DNA of 64,000 nt from Megaleporinus macrocephalus (GCA_021613375.1 CM038704.1:6090538-6154537); one strand, 5' to 3'; shown: positions 47,341 to 60,254, counted from the first letter of the stretch. A program made the numbers and translations. Notes: generated by a model not told the origin, from the sequence alone.

Positions 47341-47519
47341 TTAAACTTGTGTGGTTTTACAGTGATGGGGTTTGACATAGGGGGGGACACATTAGCTAAT
47401 ATGAATCAAAGCCCACCCTATCCACTAAAATATTACCTATAAGCTGATTCCACTGTAGGTAAGGTAGTAAATCACTGTATGTATAGTGACGTAGAACAAC
47501 GTTTGTGGAATTACAGTAA

Positions 47520-48375
47520 ATAACAAATAAATAAACAAAATACAACATTATCTGTATGTCTATTATTAGGTAAATCCAATTAAAGATCACTTTACAAACT
47601 AAACAAGATACTCCACATTACATGGTACTGTCATCAGAAAACTTAAATTATACATGCAATGTCTGGATTATATACATGTATAGCCAAAAAAAATTTTTAT
47701 TTTCTTTGGAGCATGATGCTGAAATGAAATGATAAAGAAATGTATGTTGAGGTTTTCTGACTAGACTAGACTAACATTAATGTTAGACAGTAAGGCTGTG
47801 TCCCAAACAGCACCCTCTGGAACATTACATACTGCACTACTGAAAACACTTCTATTGATGGTGTCCTTTTATTTATTCATTAATTTATTTATTTTATTTA
47901 TTATATTTTATTTTTTATGTATGTAGTGTAGTAGCAGTCTGCAGTTTGGGGGCGTGGCCAGAGAGTAATGTAACTTTACGTTTCAGAGTGCTTTCTGACT
48001 AAAGTTAATATAAACGTTAGCTAACCCAAACCCTCCTAGTCTGTCACCATAACAACACATTACACTAAAGCTGGTTTATTGTAGTGTATATGGTCGTGTT
48101 TAAAGCTGGCGAGAGCTACCCGACGCTCCAGTGAGGCGAGAGCTCCGGTCAGTGAAGCTGCTGACTGTAGGATATTTCTGAACAGGCATTTCAACACAAG
48201 TCTTAACAAGGTGAACGACCACCTAACAACCAGAGCCTGTTGCTAACAACAAACACAGCACGTGAACTGCGAACGATGTTTTTAAACAGTTTCTGCTTTT
48301 CTGTGGTTAAATTTTTGGGTGGGACAAATCCACCTGTTTTTGATATTGGGTGGAACATGTCTGCCCCCCCCCTAT
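47520..48375. mobile_element. Dispersed repeat, copy B (pair with 23295-23880)
   Basis: Shares 'tacaacattatctgtatg', 'gtctgcagtttgggggcgtg', 'taacaaccagagcctgttgc' and 'gggtgggacaaatcc' with copy A. About 340 bp (47590-47930), including a TTTA-rich stretch, are extra here. Confidence 0.7.
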
Positions 48376-48800
48376 TTTCAATAGAAGTAATTTCTATTGG
48401 TCCATTCATTAGGACATCTTCACACAGCGGAAACAGCAGCTGTCATGTTCAAATGATGTAGAAAAATAAATAAATGATTGAGATACATGTATTTAGTCGC
48501 ATTTTCTATTAAGTGTCTGTAATAACTGTACACAAACACCACATGCAACTACTAGTGATGTAGCCACTGTTACAGACAGATACAGTAGTACAGCTTATGT
48601 AATTACACATGTGTATCCACACACCCTTACATAAGAGTATCTAGATAGTTACAACAGCCTATTTTCTTACAAATTGTTAATAACATGCATATAACTGTAT
48701 TTATAATTAGACTAGAACAGCAGTTTCTGACAGGAGGATTTCTGCCATTTCCAATGTAAATACTGTCTTAATGTAAGTTACTACATAAGTCCTTATAACC
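48376..48800. other. No recognised gene
   Basis: AT-rich spacer with no exon. Confidence 0.45.
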
Positions 48801-48802
48801 AG

Positions 48803-48970
48803 AGGTGGGGGACTCGACTCGAGTCACAATTTTAGGGACTTGAGACTTGCTTGATTAACATTGGTAAAAGACTTGACTTTGACTTGGTTTTCATGACTTG
48901 AGACTTGGCACAGATTACTTGAAATGACTTGAATTTGTGTATGAAATGTTTGTATTGGTACAGACTGAGA

Positions 48971-49042
<72 letters not shown>

Positions 49043-49240
49043 CACTGCGTGTAAACCTGGCAACACATCAGAACTAGCAGACCAGCAGAGACTAACATAA
49101 ATTGATGTTTGGATTTCAGGAGTATGTAGTCATAGATAAGAATAAAAAGCCAACATGCAGGGTCTGCAGTTCTAAAATCAGCGACAGGACCAACATCAAA
49201 CTTCATTTATCACTTCAGAACCCACAGAGGGGTCAGTAAC
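48803..49240 (+). mobile_element. hAT-type transposon remnant with BED zinc-finger piece
   Basis: The sequence 'gaggtgggggactcgactcg' with repeated 'gacttgagacttg' resembles termini of a fish hAT-like family. After a TA run (48973-49040), a + frame at about 49124-49230 reads DKNKKPTCRVCSSKISDRTN then IKLHLS. This CxxC...H arrangement recalls the BED finger of hAT transposases. No catalytic domain is seen. Confidence 0.5.
48973..49040. repeat. (AT)n microsatellite
   Basis: About 34 AT copies, inside the hAT-type remnant. Confidence 0.95.
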
Positions 49241-50008
49241 TGTGTCTGTTAAGCTAACGTTAATCACTGGCTAGTCGAACTTTAGCAAAATAGCTAATGT
49301 TAATTGAAACCTTAGATTTGGCTTTCAAATTGTGTATTTACTGAGACAAAACAACCAATATTAATAAAATTTGACTTCAGTAAAGTGATATGATCTGAGG
49401 CTTGTGGTGCTGTTAATGTTAACATTATGAAAAGACTTTATATTTGAGTCCTAGTGAGCTAACGCTAGTGCTAGGTGCTATGTTGTCTGCAGTTCCAGCA
49501 TTAATGTTTAATTTGATTCTCAAACTGTCTGTGACAAAAGCAGACCCCAATTTTCCCCATTAGTACTTCTATTTACAGCAGTAAACGCCTAGTTTAACTC
49601 TTACTAAGTCGTTGTAGCTATGAGTTCTGTATTCATAAATCAATTCAGACACCTTCTCATAATCAGCCACCTCAGCGTTCACCAGTCGGCTGAACACACC
49701 AGCGCTTGATTACATTTGACTGAAATAGAAGTCTTTTATAATAACAACACGCTCTGTAAAGTCTGAACAGTGCAGGGAGGAGAAGTAATAGGCTGTACGT
49801 TTAATTCTTTAATTCTTGGTACGTGACTGGGCTGAATTACAGGAAGTGTTTCTGCTGTATGATGAGCAGCAGGTAACGCAGTACACATCTGTAACAGTAC
49901 AGCACTACAGCTGTTTAACCAGAGAGGAGAGTCCGGTCAGATCTTTACTTATTCAAACCCTGTGCAGTCGGACTGCTGGACCATGAATCCTGTATATTAA
50001 GCATATTA
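49241..50008. other. No recognised gene
   Basis: May be further hAT remnant, but I cannot read any protein from it. Confidence 0.35.
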
Positions 50009-50527
50009 CACTACCGCTCAAAAGTTTGGGATCACAGTGAGATGTTCTTGTTTTTAATGGAGTATCTTCTTCCTTAACACAACAATGGACTGACGGGTCT
50101 CTAAAGAAAATTGTTTCTTTCTGGTCATTTCGAGTCGGTCAGCAAGCCATCAACTGCTGATGCTTCAGATACTAAACTAACCTAGAATGTTGTTCTCCCT
50201 TTTATTCTCACTTATTAGTAGAATGTTTTTCAGCTGTGCATCACAATTGAGCAAGAGTGTCCTAACAACCAATTAGTCCAATAACATCCTTAACTTGGAT
50301 TGGTGGTCGTACCAGGCGATTTAGACAGAGGACTGAGAATTACTGATAATAGGACTATATGCAAATAAGCCTCTATACAAAAATAGGCTTTAATAGACAT
50401 ATTTTTATTCTTTAAAAATCATCTGATACACTTACATTAATTCTGAAATGGAAATAGTGTTTGTGAATTGCATGGAAATTGCATGAAATTAAATTCTAAA
50501 GTGATCCTAAACTTTTGAGCGGTAGTG
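50009..50527. mobile_element. Tc1-like MITE, copy 2 (best preserved, 519 bp)
   Basis: Begins 'cactaccgctcaaaagtttg' and ends 'aaacttttgagcggtagtg', almost perfect inverted repeats, with TA on both sides (50007-50008 and 50528-50529), the Tc1/mariner target duplication. No transposase is present. Confidence 0.92.
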
Positions 50528-51380
50528 TAGATCTAAATCCTATCACGGTACCATGCTGGAGTTCACTGAGCTCCTGAGAGCGACCCATTCTTTCACTAGT
50601 GTGTGCAGAAGCAGTCTGCATGTCTAGGTGCTTGGTTTTACACACCTGTAGCCATGGAACTGATTGGAAGACTTGAATTCAGCAGTTTGGATGGGTGAGT
50701 GAATACTTTTGTCATTACAGTGTATATAAAACAATGAATTCCTAAAGGCCTGGTTTTGCAGCTCAGGCTTATAGATGGACTGTAAGGGAGAGTGGGTGGT
50801 GCATTTTCACATAGTAGGTATGTTTACGCACCACATTAAACTCTTTAACTCCAGAACAGTGAGGAAAATGAGATTTTCCCTGATTATGCAAAACCAGTAC
50901 GAAGGCGAGGGCGACTCCATAACTTAGCAAGCAAATGATGTGTGCTTAGACAAAGGCAAACAAAATAGAGGTCAAATTCAAGCTCACAGTAATTACGCCC
51001 GCCCTGATAATTAATTCCTTAATCTTTTTAAATGACACCAGAAGATCAGATACCCGTTTAAAAACCGAGTGAATTCTTGTTTCCACAAATGGCTGTTCGA
51101 TGGAAAACGGCTCCTTTTAGCTCCTGATTTCTAGGGGACAGAAATAAATGGGTTGTCATTCCGGATGCTGTTCCGGTGCCTTCCTTGCCTCCTCTATGCA
51201 GTGACTCATATACGGAGGAGTGTACCGAGGAATGAGAGCGTCACTTATATCAACACTAACACTGTCAGCCAGAGGCACACAGAGCTTCACAGTGTACTAC
51301 AGGTTGCTTCTGCCTCACGTACTGGTCCGAGCAACGTCTGCCTCGTGTTGATGTCAACAAAAGCAGAAACCAGGCGCTGT
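50528..51380. other. Apparently single-copy DNA, possible conserved non-coding element
   Basis: No gene is seen. From 50860 to 51380 the composition is even and includes homeobox-type 'ataattaattcc' and SOX-like 'gacaaaggcaaacaaaatag' motifs. It lies about 4 kb upstream of abra. Conservation is not testable here. Confidence 0.35.
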
Positions 51381-51383
51381 GTA

Positions 51384-51462
51384 TAGTGATGTGCAAAAGT
51401 CAGAGACCGGCCATTCATTTCATATCGATGTCAAAATGTGTGTATATACATCTATCTATTTA

Positions 51463-51517
<55 letters not shown>

Positions 51518-51702
51518 TTCAAAATAAATAAATAATGTTATGAGTCTATATTATAATTATGTAATTTATCAACTAGTACATAATATTTATTTTAATAATA
51601 AAATATTTATTAAGAACAATGTTTTAATTAGAGGAACATAAAAAGGTAACAGAATTGATAAATTATACAGAAAAATCTCAACCAAGCAAAGGCTTTGAGA
51701 GG

Positions 51703-51777
<75 letters not shown>

Positions 51778-52247
51778 CACACCTCCACAGTTCAGTCTTA
51801 GTAAGTTCAGTCCAAATAACCCCAAACACATACAGTGGCGTTGAGGTTCTAGACTCAGTCCATTGTTCTGAGAACAGCTTTTATGATTGATGTGTCTGTA
51901 TCTCCTTTTCTCAGTGAGGAGCTTCTTGAACAGCTACACATTCTTTCAGACCCCCATAGTGTTGAGGTGTTTTCTCACAGTGGAAGGATGGACAGAAACA
52001 CCTGTGGATGTTCTCAGGTCTGAAGGTGAAGTTGATGTTCTCCTCTCTCTCTTAAAGATGGAAATGCTGTTAATCTGATGGGGACAGTGTTAGAAGTCTG
52101 GAGTCTTTCAGGTGGTTGTTAGGAGTGCCATCGTACGTTTGGGTAATCTTATTTCTATTTTTATATTATTTTCTCCTGAAAATGAATAATTTGTACTTAA
52201 TGACTGAGAATTAAATGAGTGGTCTCTGACTTTTGCGCAGTACTGTA
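51384..52247. mobile_element. Inverted-repeat transposon (864 bp), copy 1
   Basis: Left end 'gtgcaaaagtcagagaccgg' and right end 'ggtctctgacttttgcgcag' are inverted repeats bordered by TA. Inside are an (AT)n run (51477-51513), an AT-rich body and a (GA)n run (51700-51775). A short antisense transposase-like stretch may exist at 51890-52080 but I cannot identify it. Confidence 0.7.
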
Positions 52248-52482
52248 GGTCCTATAGGAAATCTGGTCACACCAAGTGTACAAAGACGTGGGATAAAAAA
52301 AGAAGTGTGCATGCACTGAAACATCAAACCAACTGTGAGTCTCACACACACACACACACACACACACACAACTGGAAAGTGGTGTAGAATTTCTTTAAGA
52401 TGCTCTAAATGGCTTATTAGAATGTACTGTATTTATAATGCATGAGCTACTAGCACACCACTACTGTCAGAGCAAAACCTCA

Positions 52483-52487
<5 letters not shown>
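52248..52487. other. Spacer with (CA)n microsatellite
   Basis: A CA run lies at about 52342-52370. Nothing else was recognised. Confidence 0.6.
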
Positions 52488-52564
<77 letters not shown>

Positions 52565-52880
52565 TTCAAAATAAATAAATGATGTTATTAGTCTATATTA
52601 GAATTAGTATCAACTAGTACTTAATATTTATTTAAATAATACAATATTTATTAAGAACAATGTTTTCATTACAGGGACATAAAAAGGATATGGAATTAAA
52701 ATAATTGATAAATTATACAGAAAAATAATCCTACCACACAAAGGTTTGGAGAGAGAGAGAGAGAGAGAGAGGGAGAAAATGAATGAGAGATACAGAGAAA
52801 CAGAGAGTCAGAGAGAGAGAGGGAGAGAGGGGGGGAGAGAAGGAGAGAGATACAGTGATAGAGGGAGAGATACAGATACA
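52488..52880. mobile_element. Partial copy 2 of the 51384-52247 element
   Basis: The order (TA)n, 'tgaattcaaaataaataaat', 'tatttattaagaacaatgtt', 'gataaattatacagaaaaat', (GA)n is the same as at 51480-51775. Termini are missing. The TA run spans 52493-52561 and GA-rich sequence 52751-52880. Confidence 0.75.
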
Positions 52881-54085
52881 GAGGGAGACCAACTCAGTGT
52901 TGTTGGTTAGAATCAGTCAACAAAGATAGCATCCCTCTTAAAAGGGTCAGCAAGAGTCGCTCTCGGTCAGACTCTGAAAGCCCTGCGGCCCCCTGAACGC
53001 CCACCTTTCACCCAGATATACGAACCCAGTTCAGGATCCTGATCCACAGGCCTCCACCATGTCTGCTAGGATAGACTGAAAATGGTCATTCACTAGTATT
53101 TATCTAACAGAGTCAAGGGTTGAAGATATACATATCTAAATGTAAGATATAAATTTTTAAGCAAAACGTTCTATACGAAAAAGATTTAAGTTTGATTATT
53201 GGAGAATCTATATCCCTGCAGTGGATCCTGTATTTGCCATACATGATTGATTAGTTGGTCTGAAATGAAGAATACTGTGGATTGATTCATGTTTCAGGAA
53301 TCAGAGAAGTGACCCCTTTCAAGCACATTGAGTTAATTATTCTGCTCTCGGATGTTATTCAATGCTTATTGTCTGTCATTGTTCGATTTTTAGTTATATA
53401 AAATAAACCCTTTCTTATTCACTATATCACTTCATGGGTTGACACGAACAACTTTTCAAGGAACCCCCTGCGTTATTAGCGTATATGGTATGTGTAATAT
53501 ATTATTATTTAATCTGTATTGTGTTTATAGAGGATTTATCTGTATGTATAATGAGGATTATGTATTTTTCTGTATATTGTATTAATATGACTGGAAGCAG
53601 AAGACAGAAACTGGATGGCGATGGTGAATCAACAGTCTTTTTCTGGTTCAGTGATGATGATCTCACTTGAGGGTCGTGTCCAGGCTGCAGCAGGTGTCAC
53701 CGCTGACCCTGGTCACTTCACTGAGTATTCAGACTATTTCCAGGCAAGATTTTTTTAGCCTCAGTGTTCAGAATATTTATGTATTATGTATTTTGTTTTT
53801 GACATGCGGTCGTAGGACAAACCTTTACTTGCTGTAGAACCTGGACGTGATGTGGAGGCTCTTTAAACTTTCTTCTCAAGTTGGTGTTATGCTGCGTCAC
53901 TCTGTAGAACTTTCTTCCTGAATGCATGAATAAAGAATTAGCAGCCAATTAATTTGCTTCCAGTGATGTTAAATTAGCTTATATTATTATGATAAGCAGG
54001 CTGACCAGATTGTGATTGATGCTGCAGTGACACACTGACTCACATATCGTAAGCATTTCAACCTAAATGCAGTTTAACACAAGGT
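52881..54085. other. No recognised gene
   Basis: Apparently single-copy. A 61-codon + frame at 53485 is unsupported. Confidence 0.45.
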
Positions 54086-54092
54086 GACTTTT

Positions 54093-54147
<55 letters not shown>

Positions 54148-56510
54148 TGGAGAGAGAGAGAGAGAGAGAGACTGGAGAGAGAGACTGGAGGGAGAAAGAG
54201 AGAGGAAGAGAAAAAAAGAGTGAACGGGGGACTGGAGGGAGAGAAAGAGAAAGAGAGAGAGAGAGAAAAAACAGAAAGAGAGAGAGAAAGAGAAAGAAAA
54301 AAAATAAGTAGAGAGAGAGATGGACTGGAGGGAGAGAGGGAGGGAGAGAGAGAGAGTGGAGAGAGGTTGTGTAAAACGACAGAGAGTGTGAGGAAGAGTT
54401 TAGAGAGAGAGGTAGAGAGAATGGAGAGAGATAGAAAAAGAGAGTGGAACAATAGAGCAAGAGTGAATGGAGAGGGAGAGAGAGACGGGGATGAGTGAGA
54501 GAGGGAGCGAAATGAGAGAAAAAGAGGGAGAGAAACAAGAGAAACAAGAGAAAGAGACAGGGATGAGTGGGAGAGAGAGAAACAAGAGAAAAAAAGAGGG
54601 AGAGAAGGAGAGAGAGAGGGACTGGAGGGAGGGAGAAATGAGAGAAACAGAGAGGGAGAGAGGGGAAGAGAAAAAGAGTGAGAGAGAGATTGGAGGGAGA
54701 GAGAAATGAGAGAAACAAAGAAGGAGAGAAAGAAAGAGTGAGAGAGAGGGACTGGAGGGAGAGAAAGAGAGAGAAATGAGAGAAAGAGAAGAGAAAAAGA
54801 GTGAGAGAGACAGGGATGAGTGAGAGAGAGAGAAACAAGAGAAAGAGAGGAAGGGAAAGAAAAAGAGTGAGAGAGGGACTGCAGGGAGAGAGAAATGAGA
54901 GAAAGAGAGAGAAAGAAAGAGAGTGAGGGAGAGGGACTGGAGGAAGAGAAAGAGAGAGAAATGAGAGAAAGAGAAAGGAAGAGAAAGAGAGTGAGAGAGA
55001 GACGGGGATGAGTGAGAGAGAGAGAGAGAGAAAAGAGAGAAAGAGGGAGGAAGAGAAAGAAAAAGAATGAGAGAGAGGGACTGGGGGGAGAGGAAGAGAG
55101 AGAAATGAGAGAAAGAGAAGAGAAAGAGAGTGAGAGAAAGACGGGGATGAGTGAGAGAGAGAGAAACGAGAGAAAGAGAGGAAGGGAAAGAAAAAGAGTG
55201 AGAGAGGGACTGCAGGGAGAGAGAAATGAGAGAAAGAGAGAGAAAGAAAGAGAGTGAGGGAGAGGGACTGGAGGAAGAGAAAGAGAGAGAAATGAGAGAA
55301 AGAGAAAGGAAGAGAAAGAGAGTGAGAGAGAGACGGGGATGAGTGAGAGAGAGAGAGAGAGAAAAGAGAGAAAGAGGGAGGAAGAGAAAGAAAAAGAATG
55401 AGAGAGAGGGACTGGGGGGAGAGGAAGAGAGAGAAATGAGAGAAAGAGAAGAGAAAGAGAGTGAGAGAAAGACGGGGATGAGTGAGAGAGAGAGAAACGA
55501 GAGAAAGAGAGGAAGGGAAAGAAAAAGAGTGAGAGAGGGACTGCAGGGAGAGAGAAACGAGAGAAAGAGAGAGGGAGAGAAAGAAAGAGAGTGAGGGAGA
55601 GGGACTGGAGGAAGAGAAAGAGAGAGAAATGAGAGAAAGAGAAAGGAAGAGAAAGAGAGTGAGAGAGAGACAGGGATGAGTGAGAGAGAGAGAAACGAGA
55701 GAAAGAGGGAGGAAGAGAAAGAAAATGAGTGAGAGAGAGGGACTGGAGGGAGAGGAAGAGAGAGAAATGAGAGAAAGAGAAGAGAAAGAGAGTGAGAGAA
55801 AGACGGGGATGAGAGAGAGAGTGAAACGAGAGAAAGAGAGGAAGAGAAAGAAAAAGAGTGAGAGAGGGACTGCAGGGAGAGAGAAATGAGAGAAAGAGAG
55901 AGGGAGAGAAAGAAAGAGAGTGAGGGAGAGGGACTGGAGGAAGAGAAAGAGAGAGAAATGAGAGAAAGAGAAAGGAAGAGAAAGAGAGTGAGAGAGAGAC
56001 GGGGATGAGTGAGAGAGAGAGAGAAACTAGAGAAAGAGGGAGGAAGAGAAAGAAAATGAGTGAGAGAGAGGGACTGGAGGGAGAGGAAGAGAGAGAAATG
56101 AGAGAAAGAGAAGAGAAAGAGAGTGAGAGAAAGACGGGGATGAGTGAGAGAGAGAGAAACGAGAGAAAGAGAGGAAGAGAAAGAAAAAGAAAAAGAGTGA
56201 GAGAGAGAGACTGGAGGGAGAGAAAGAGAGAGAAATGAGAGAAAGAGAGAGGAGGAGAAAAAGAGTGAAAGAGAGGGACTGGAGGGAGAGAAAGAGAGAG
56301 AAATGAGAGAAAGAGAGGAAGAGAAAAAAGCAAGAGAGACAGACGGGGATGAATGAGAGAGAGAGAGAAACGAGAGACAGAAAGAGGGACAGAAAGAGAG
56401 GGAGAGAAAGAGAGAGAGAGTGGAGAGAGAAATTGTGTAAAAAAAGAGAAAGGGAGAAGAGGGGGAAGAGTAGAGAGAGAGAGAGAGAGGTAGAGAGAGA
56501 AAAAAACATT
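54086..56510. repeat. 2.4-kb GA-rich tract with about 330-bp higher-order repeat
   Basis: Nearly all purine on the + strand, with landmark interruptions 'gggactggaggaagag', 'gacggggatgagtgag' and 'gggactgcagggagag'. These landmarks recur at intervals of about 331, 337 and 325 bp between about 54990 and 56240, and the first two blocks are almost identical. The 756-codon minus-strand Ser/Leu/Phe frame is a by-product. Confidence 0.95.
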
Positions 56511-57439
56511 GGTTACAATATTTATTTATACAAGAACATGTTGATACATGACTTGCAGGATGAAGTGAGCAAAGCCAAGTTGAAGATCATTAAAAATATC
56601 TTTCCTTTTAATATAACATTCATGTTTACTGTGTCCTTATGAACAGACGCTATAACGCATTATGAAACCTGACCTATAAAAACCTATAACTGGTTTAATA
56701 AAGTGTTACAGATATTACCACTATTAAACATTTATACAAGCTCATATCAGATATTCTAAAGTATTATATATGTCATACAACACCTTATAACTGCATTATG
56801 AACATAGGCTTCATAGCTAAATGAATATTCTTCCCCCTTCAGACTGAGAGGAGCTGTGATCAGTCTTGCTAGGCTCAAGCCCACTCTCTCGCCTGCCCTG
56901 GGGTCTATCTGTGCACGTCTGAAAATAGGTTTAACGATTGAGACCCCTGAATACAGTGGAATGTGAAATATTGCATACAGGAATAGCCACAGAGCCAGAT
57001 TTCCTTTAATAAAGCTTCTAAATCTTTCCTCTGCTGGGGTCTCTCACCATAACCGCTCAGCATAAGTTCACGAGTAGCAGCCTGATCGACGCCGATCGGG
57101 GTTATGACGCCGGCCTTCTTGCGTAGCAGTGAAAGTGTCACTGACAGGACCACATGTCACTGCTAACTAGCGGTAGCGTGCCCAGCAGTAGTGGTGCAAC
57201 AGCTTGGGTGTCATTAGCTGCCGGACTTGGTGAGGCAGTTACTCTCCTCACACTTTTGGTGGTCACCCAAAACACCCCAACCCAGCGTTTTAGCGCTGCG
57301 CTAGTACGCAGCTGTAGCTAATGTATTCGGTGTGGCAGCTCGACTTTGCTCATCATGACGCTCTGTCTTGGATTCAGTTTATGATTGGTTCTTGTTCTAA
57401 GGCAGAGCAACAGCCCTGCTTAGGAACAGCAGCCATCTA
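56511..57439. other. No recognised gene
   Basis: Mixed spacer. Frames of about 80-110 codons here match nothing I know and overlap repeats. Confidence 0.4.
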
Positions 57440-57575
57440 CTACACAGCTAAACCGTATCCGTGGACAAGCTTTTATTTTTCCACATCATGGAATTCTGAT
57501 TATTTCATGGTTGTTGGACCAAAAGAAATGCTCCAAAATCACTTAGAAATCATTCTGGTTCTACTGACTTACATC
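57440..57575. mobile_element. Short dispersed repeat fragment
   Basis: Contains 'ttatttttccacatcatgg', 'ttggaccaaaagaaatgctc' and 'attctggttctactgactt'. Same family as 30210-30430. The hAT element at 57581 inserted at its end. Confidence 0.6.
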
Positions 57576-57580
57576 AAAAC

Positions 57581-58537
57581 TAGAGATAGAAGGATCGATC
57601 GGCCATGTATCGGTATCTGCCGATTTTTAATCAAAATATGTGATCGGTGATCGGACGATATTTCTCCAATTTAGCCGATCCCGAGAGCCGATCGATTGCG
57701 TTAAACACATGAGCCTAATTTCTGTTTTTCCAGCTAGCGTTTCATCCAGGAAGAGGAGCCCTCTGGCCAGCTTCCTGCAATTCCTATCTGAACCACTAGG
57801 TGAAAATACACACCCTTTCATTTTCGACAGACTGACTTAAGCAGCAGCGTCGCGAGAAAGGAAGCGCTGATAGAAAACATGTCGTCCGTCTGGCAGTTTG
57901 TTACTGTATGTGACTCAGATTCATCCAGGACGTTTTTAAAATTAGTAAAATTAATGTGTCTCGTTGGAGAACCAAGACAAAGACATTTAACATTATTAAT
58001 CTGATACAGCACCTTACACAGCTGAATACAGTGAGTATCAGTAAACAGCAGAGCTAGCACACACAGCTAACACAAAACAAACAACCCAGAACACCATACA
58101 GACCAGATCTGACCAGTACGAACAGAACAGCAGCAACAATTCAAGATCTACATTTAATGATTACAGATTTAGTTTAAAATAACAGAGTCTGCGTTTAATG
58201 ACTGCAGTTTTTACTGCATTTATTTAATTTGGTTTTTTTTCGTTTTAAATTAAGGGTCTAAATGTAATGATTGCAGTTTTGGGGATATTTGTTTGATTTA
58301 CTTTGTTTATTTGCTGCTAATTTAGTTAAAAATATGATGCTGTTTCAAATGAGTTTGTTAAAAAGTGGTAATAAACAGTTTAGATCATGTTTCATGACTT
58401 GCTTGCGCTAATAACTACATGTAGCCCTGCTGTGGCATATAGCCCCGCCCTCTATCGCTATCGGCTATTGGCCGATCGTGCTGAAAGGTGATCGGCGATC
58501 AGAATCGGCCTCAAAAACGCTCATCGGTCCATCTCTA
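57581..58537. mobile_element. hAT-like element, copy 2, with 8-bp target duplication
   Basis: Starts 'tagagatagaaggatcgatc' and ends 'catcggtccatctcta', inverted repeats. It is flanked by atcaaaac (57573-57580) and atcaaaag (58538-58545), 7 of 8 matching. About 957 bp. The interior matches 26756-27547. No transposase is visible. Confidence 0.85.
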
Positions 58538-58559
58538 ATCAAAAGTTAAGGAGGTCTTT

Positions 58560-59340
58560 GTTTTCTCCTGGGAAGCTTGGAGATACTTGTTTGTCAAGTC
58601 AAGTTTATTTATATAGCTCTTTTTACAGCGATGTAAACGCTGTGATATAAATGATGGTGATGATATAATCCTGCACACTGGAACAGCCTACGGTATATAC
58701 AGCACAATCAATCATGGTTAAAATGGTGATATACCTGGTTTAGGCAGGTCTCTGCTGGTTTGTTCTGGTTCAGCTGGTCACCCCAGGATGGTCATGCTGG
58801 CTGACCAACAAAACAGCATCCCAAACACCACATATCAGTGCTGTACAGAGAAAAAGAATCATCCATTTTTATTTTTCCACATCATTTGATTATGGCTGCT
58901 GATGTTTACAGAAATTTCATGGTTCCTGGACCAATAGAAATGCTCCAAAATCATTGACTTGACATGCATTGAAAGATCTTTGTTCTCTCCTGTAAAGCTT
59001 GGAGATAGTAGTTTTTCTTTGGACAGGGACTATATAAATGATGGTAATGACATATAAACCTGCACACAGTCAGAGGAATTACACTGGAACAGCACACAGT
59101 ATATACAGCACAATCAATCATGATTAAAATGGTGATTCAGCTGGTTTAGGCTGGTCTCTGCTGGTCTGGTGATGATTTTCACTTTTCTATATTATTCAAA
59201 TACGCTCTTTATATCCTGTGAGAACTTCATGCTAAATGGGCCAATAGAAACGCTCCAAAATCACTTGCAATGCAATGAAACCTCTTAACATGAATGTAAA
59301 TTGGAAGTAAACAATGTTTTCAGCATCTCATTATCAAAAA
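58560..59340. mobile_element. Cluster of three short dispersed repeats
   Basis: Three partial copies contain 'ccaatagaaatgctccaaaa' or close variants, and paired 'tatatacagcacaatcaatc' and 'ggtttaggc(a/t)ggtctctgctgg' segments at about 58695 and 59100. This is a local duplication of a MITE-like family. Confidence 0.6.
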
Positions 59341-59760
59341 CACAACACATGCTGTTTTTTCTAGCAGGTTAAAGGGGGCAATTGTGTACCATGTGTGGGG
59401 ATTTGTTACTCCAAGGGTCTAAATTTACATTTTCACGTGTACAGACACATGCAGAAGTTTAAAGACCCCCAGACAAATTACATGTTTTGATGTAAAAATA
59501 AACAATGCAAGCAATTTGGGGTGCACAAACTTTTGCATAAAACTGGACATATTTTCCTACTGGGAACCAAACATAGTGCTCTCTACATGTCCGCTCATCC
59601 ACCTCCGCTGTTGCTCAGCTTAATACACAAGTGTTAATTACTTACACAGCTAGTAAAAACAATAACAATAGATCAACTAACATCAAACATTCCAGAAATG
59701 CAGTGAACACAGAAATTCAGTGAACGTCTAGTTTAGATTTGGCTTCATTACATCAGGAGA
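59341..59760. other. No recognised gene
   Basis: Spacer with no identified element. Confidence 0.45.
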
Positions 59761-59762
59761 GG

Positions 59763-59812
<50 letters not shown>

Positions 59813-59866
59813 CTATATGGAGATATATAGATAACTATATGGAGATAGATAGATAGACAGATAGAC

Positions 59867-59904
<38 letters not shown>

Positions 59905-59928
59905 ATAAATAGATAGATAACTATATGG

Positions 59929-59984
<56 letters not shown>

Positions 59985-60028
59985 CGATCGATAAATAACT
60001 ATATGGAGATATATAGATAACTATATGG

Positions 60029-60078
<50 letters not shown>

Positions 60079-60086
60079 CTATATGG

Positions 60087-60140
<54 letters not shown>

Positions 60141-60148
60141 CTATATGG

Positions 60149-60199
<51 letters not shown>

Positions 60200-60215
60200 A
60201 AACTATATGGAGATG

Positions 60216-60254
<39 letters not shown>

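Noticed and set aside
54063..56333. 756-codon Ser/Leu/Phe minus-strand frame
   Set aside because: Product of a GA-rich tract. Pyrimidine-strand codons (TCT, CTC, TTC, CTT) cannot be stops.
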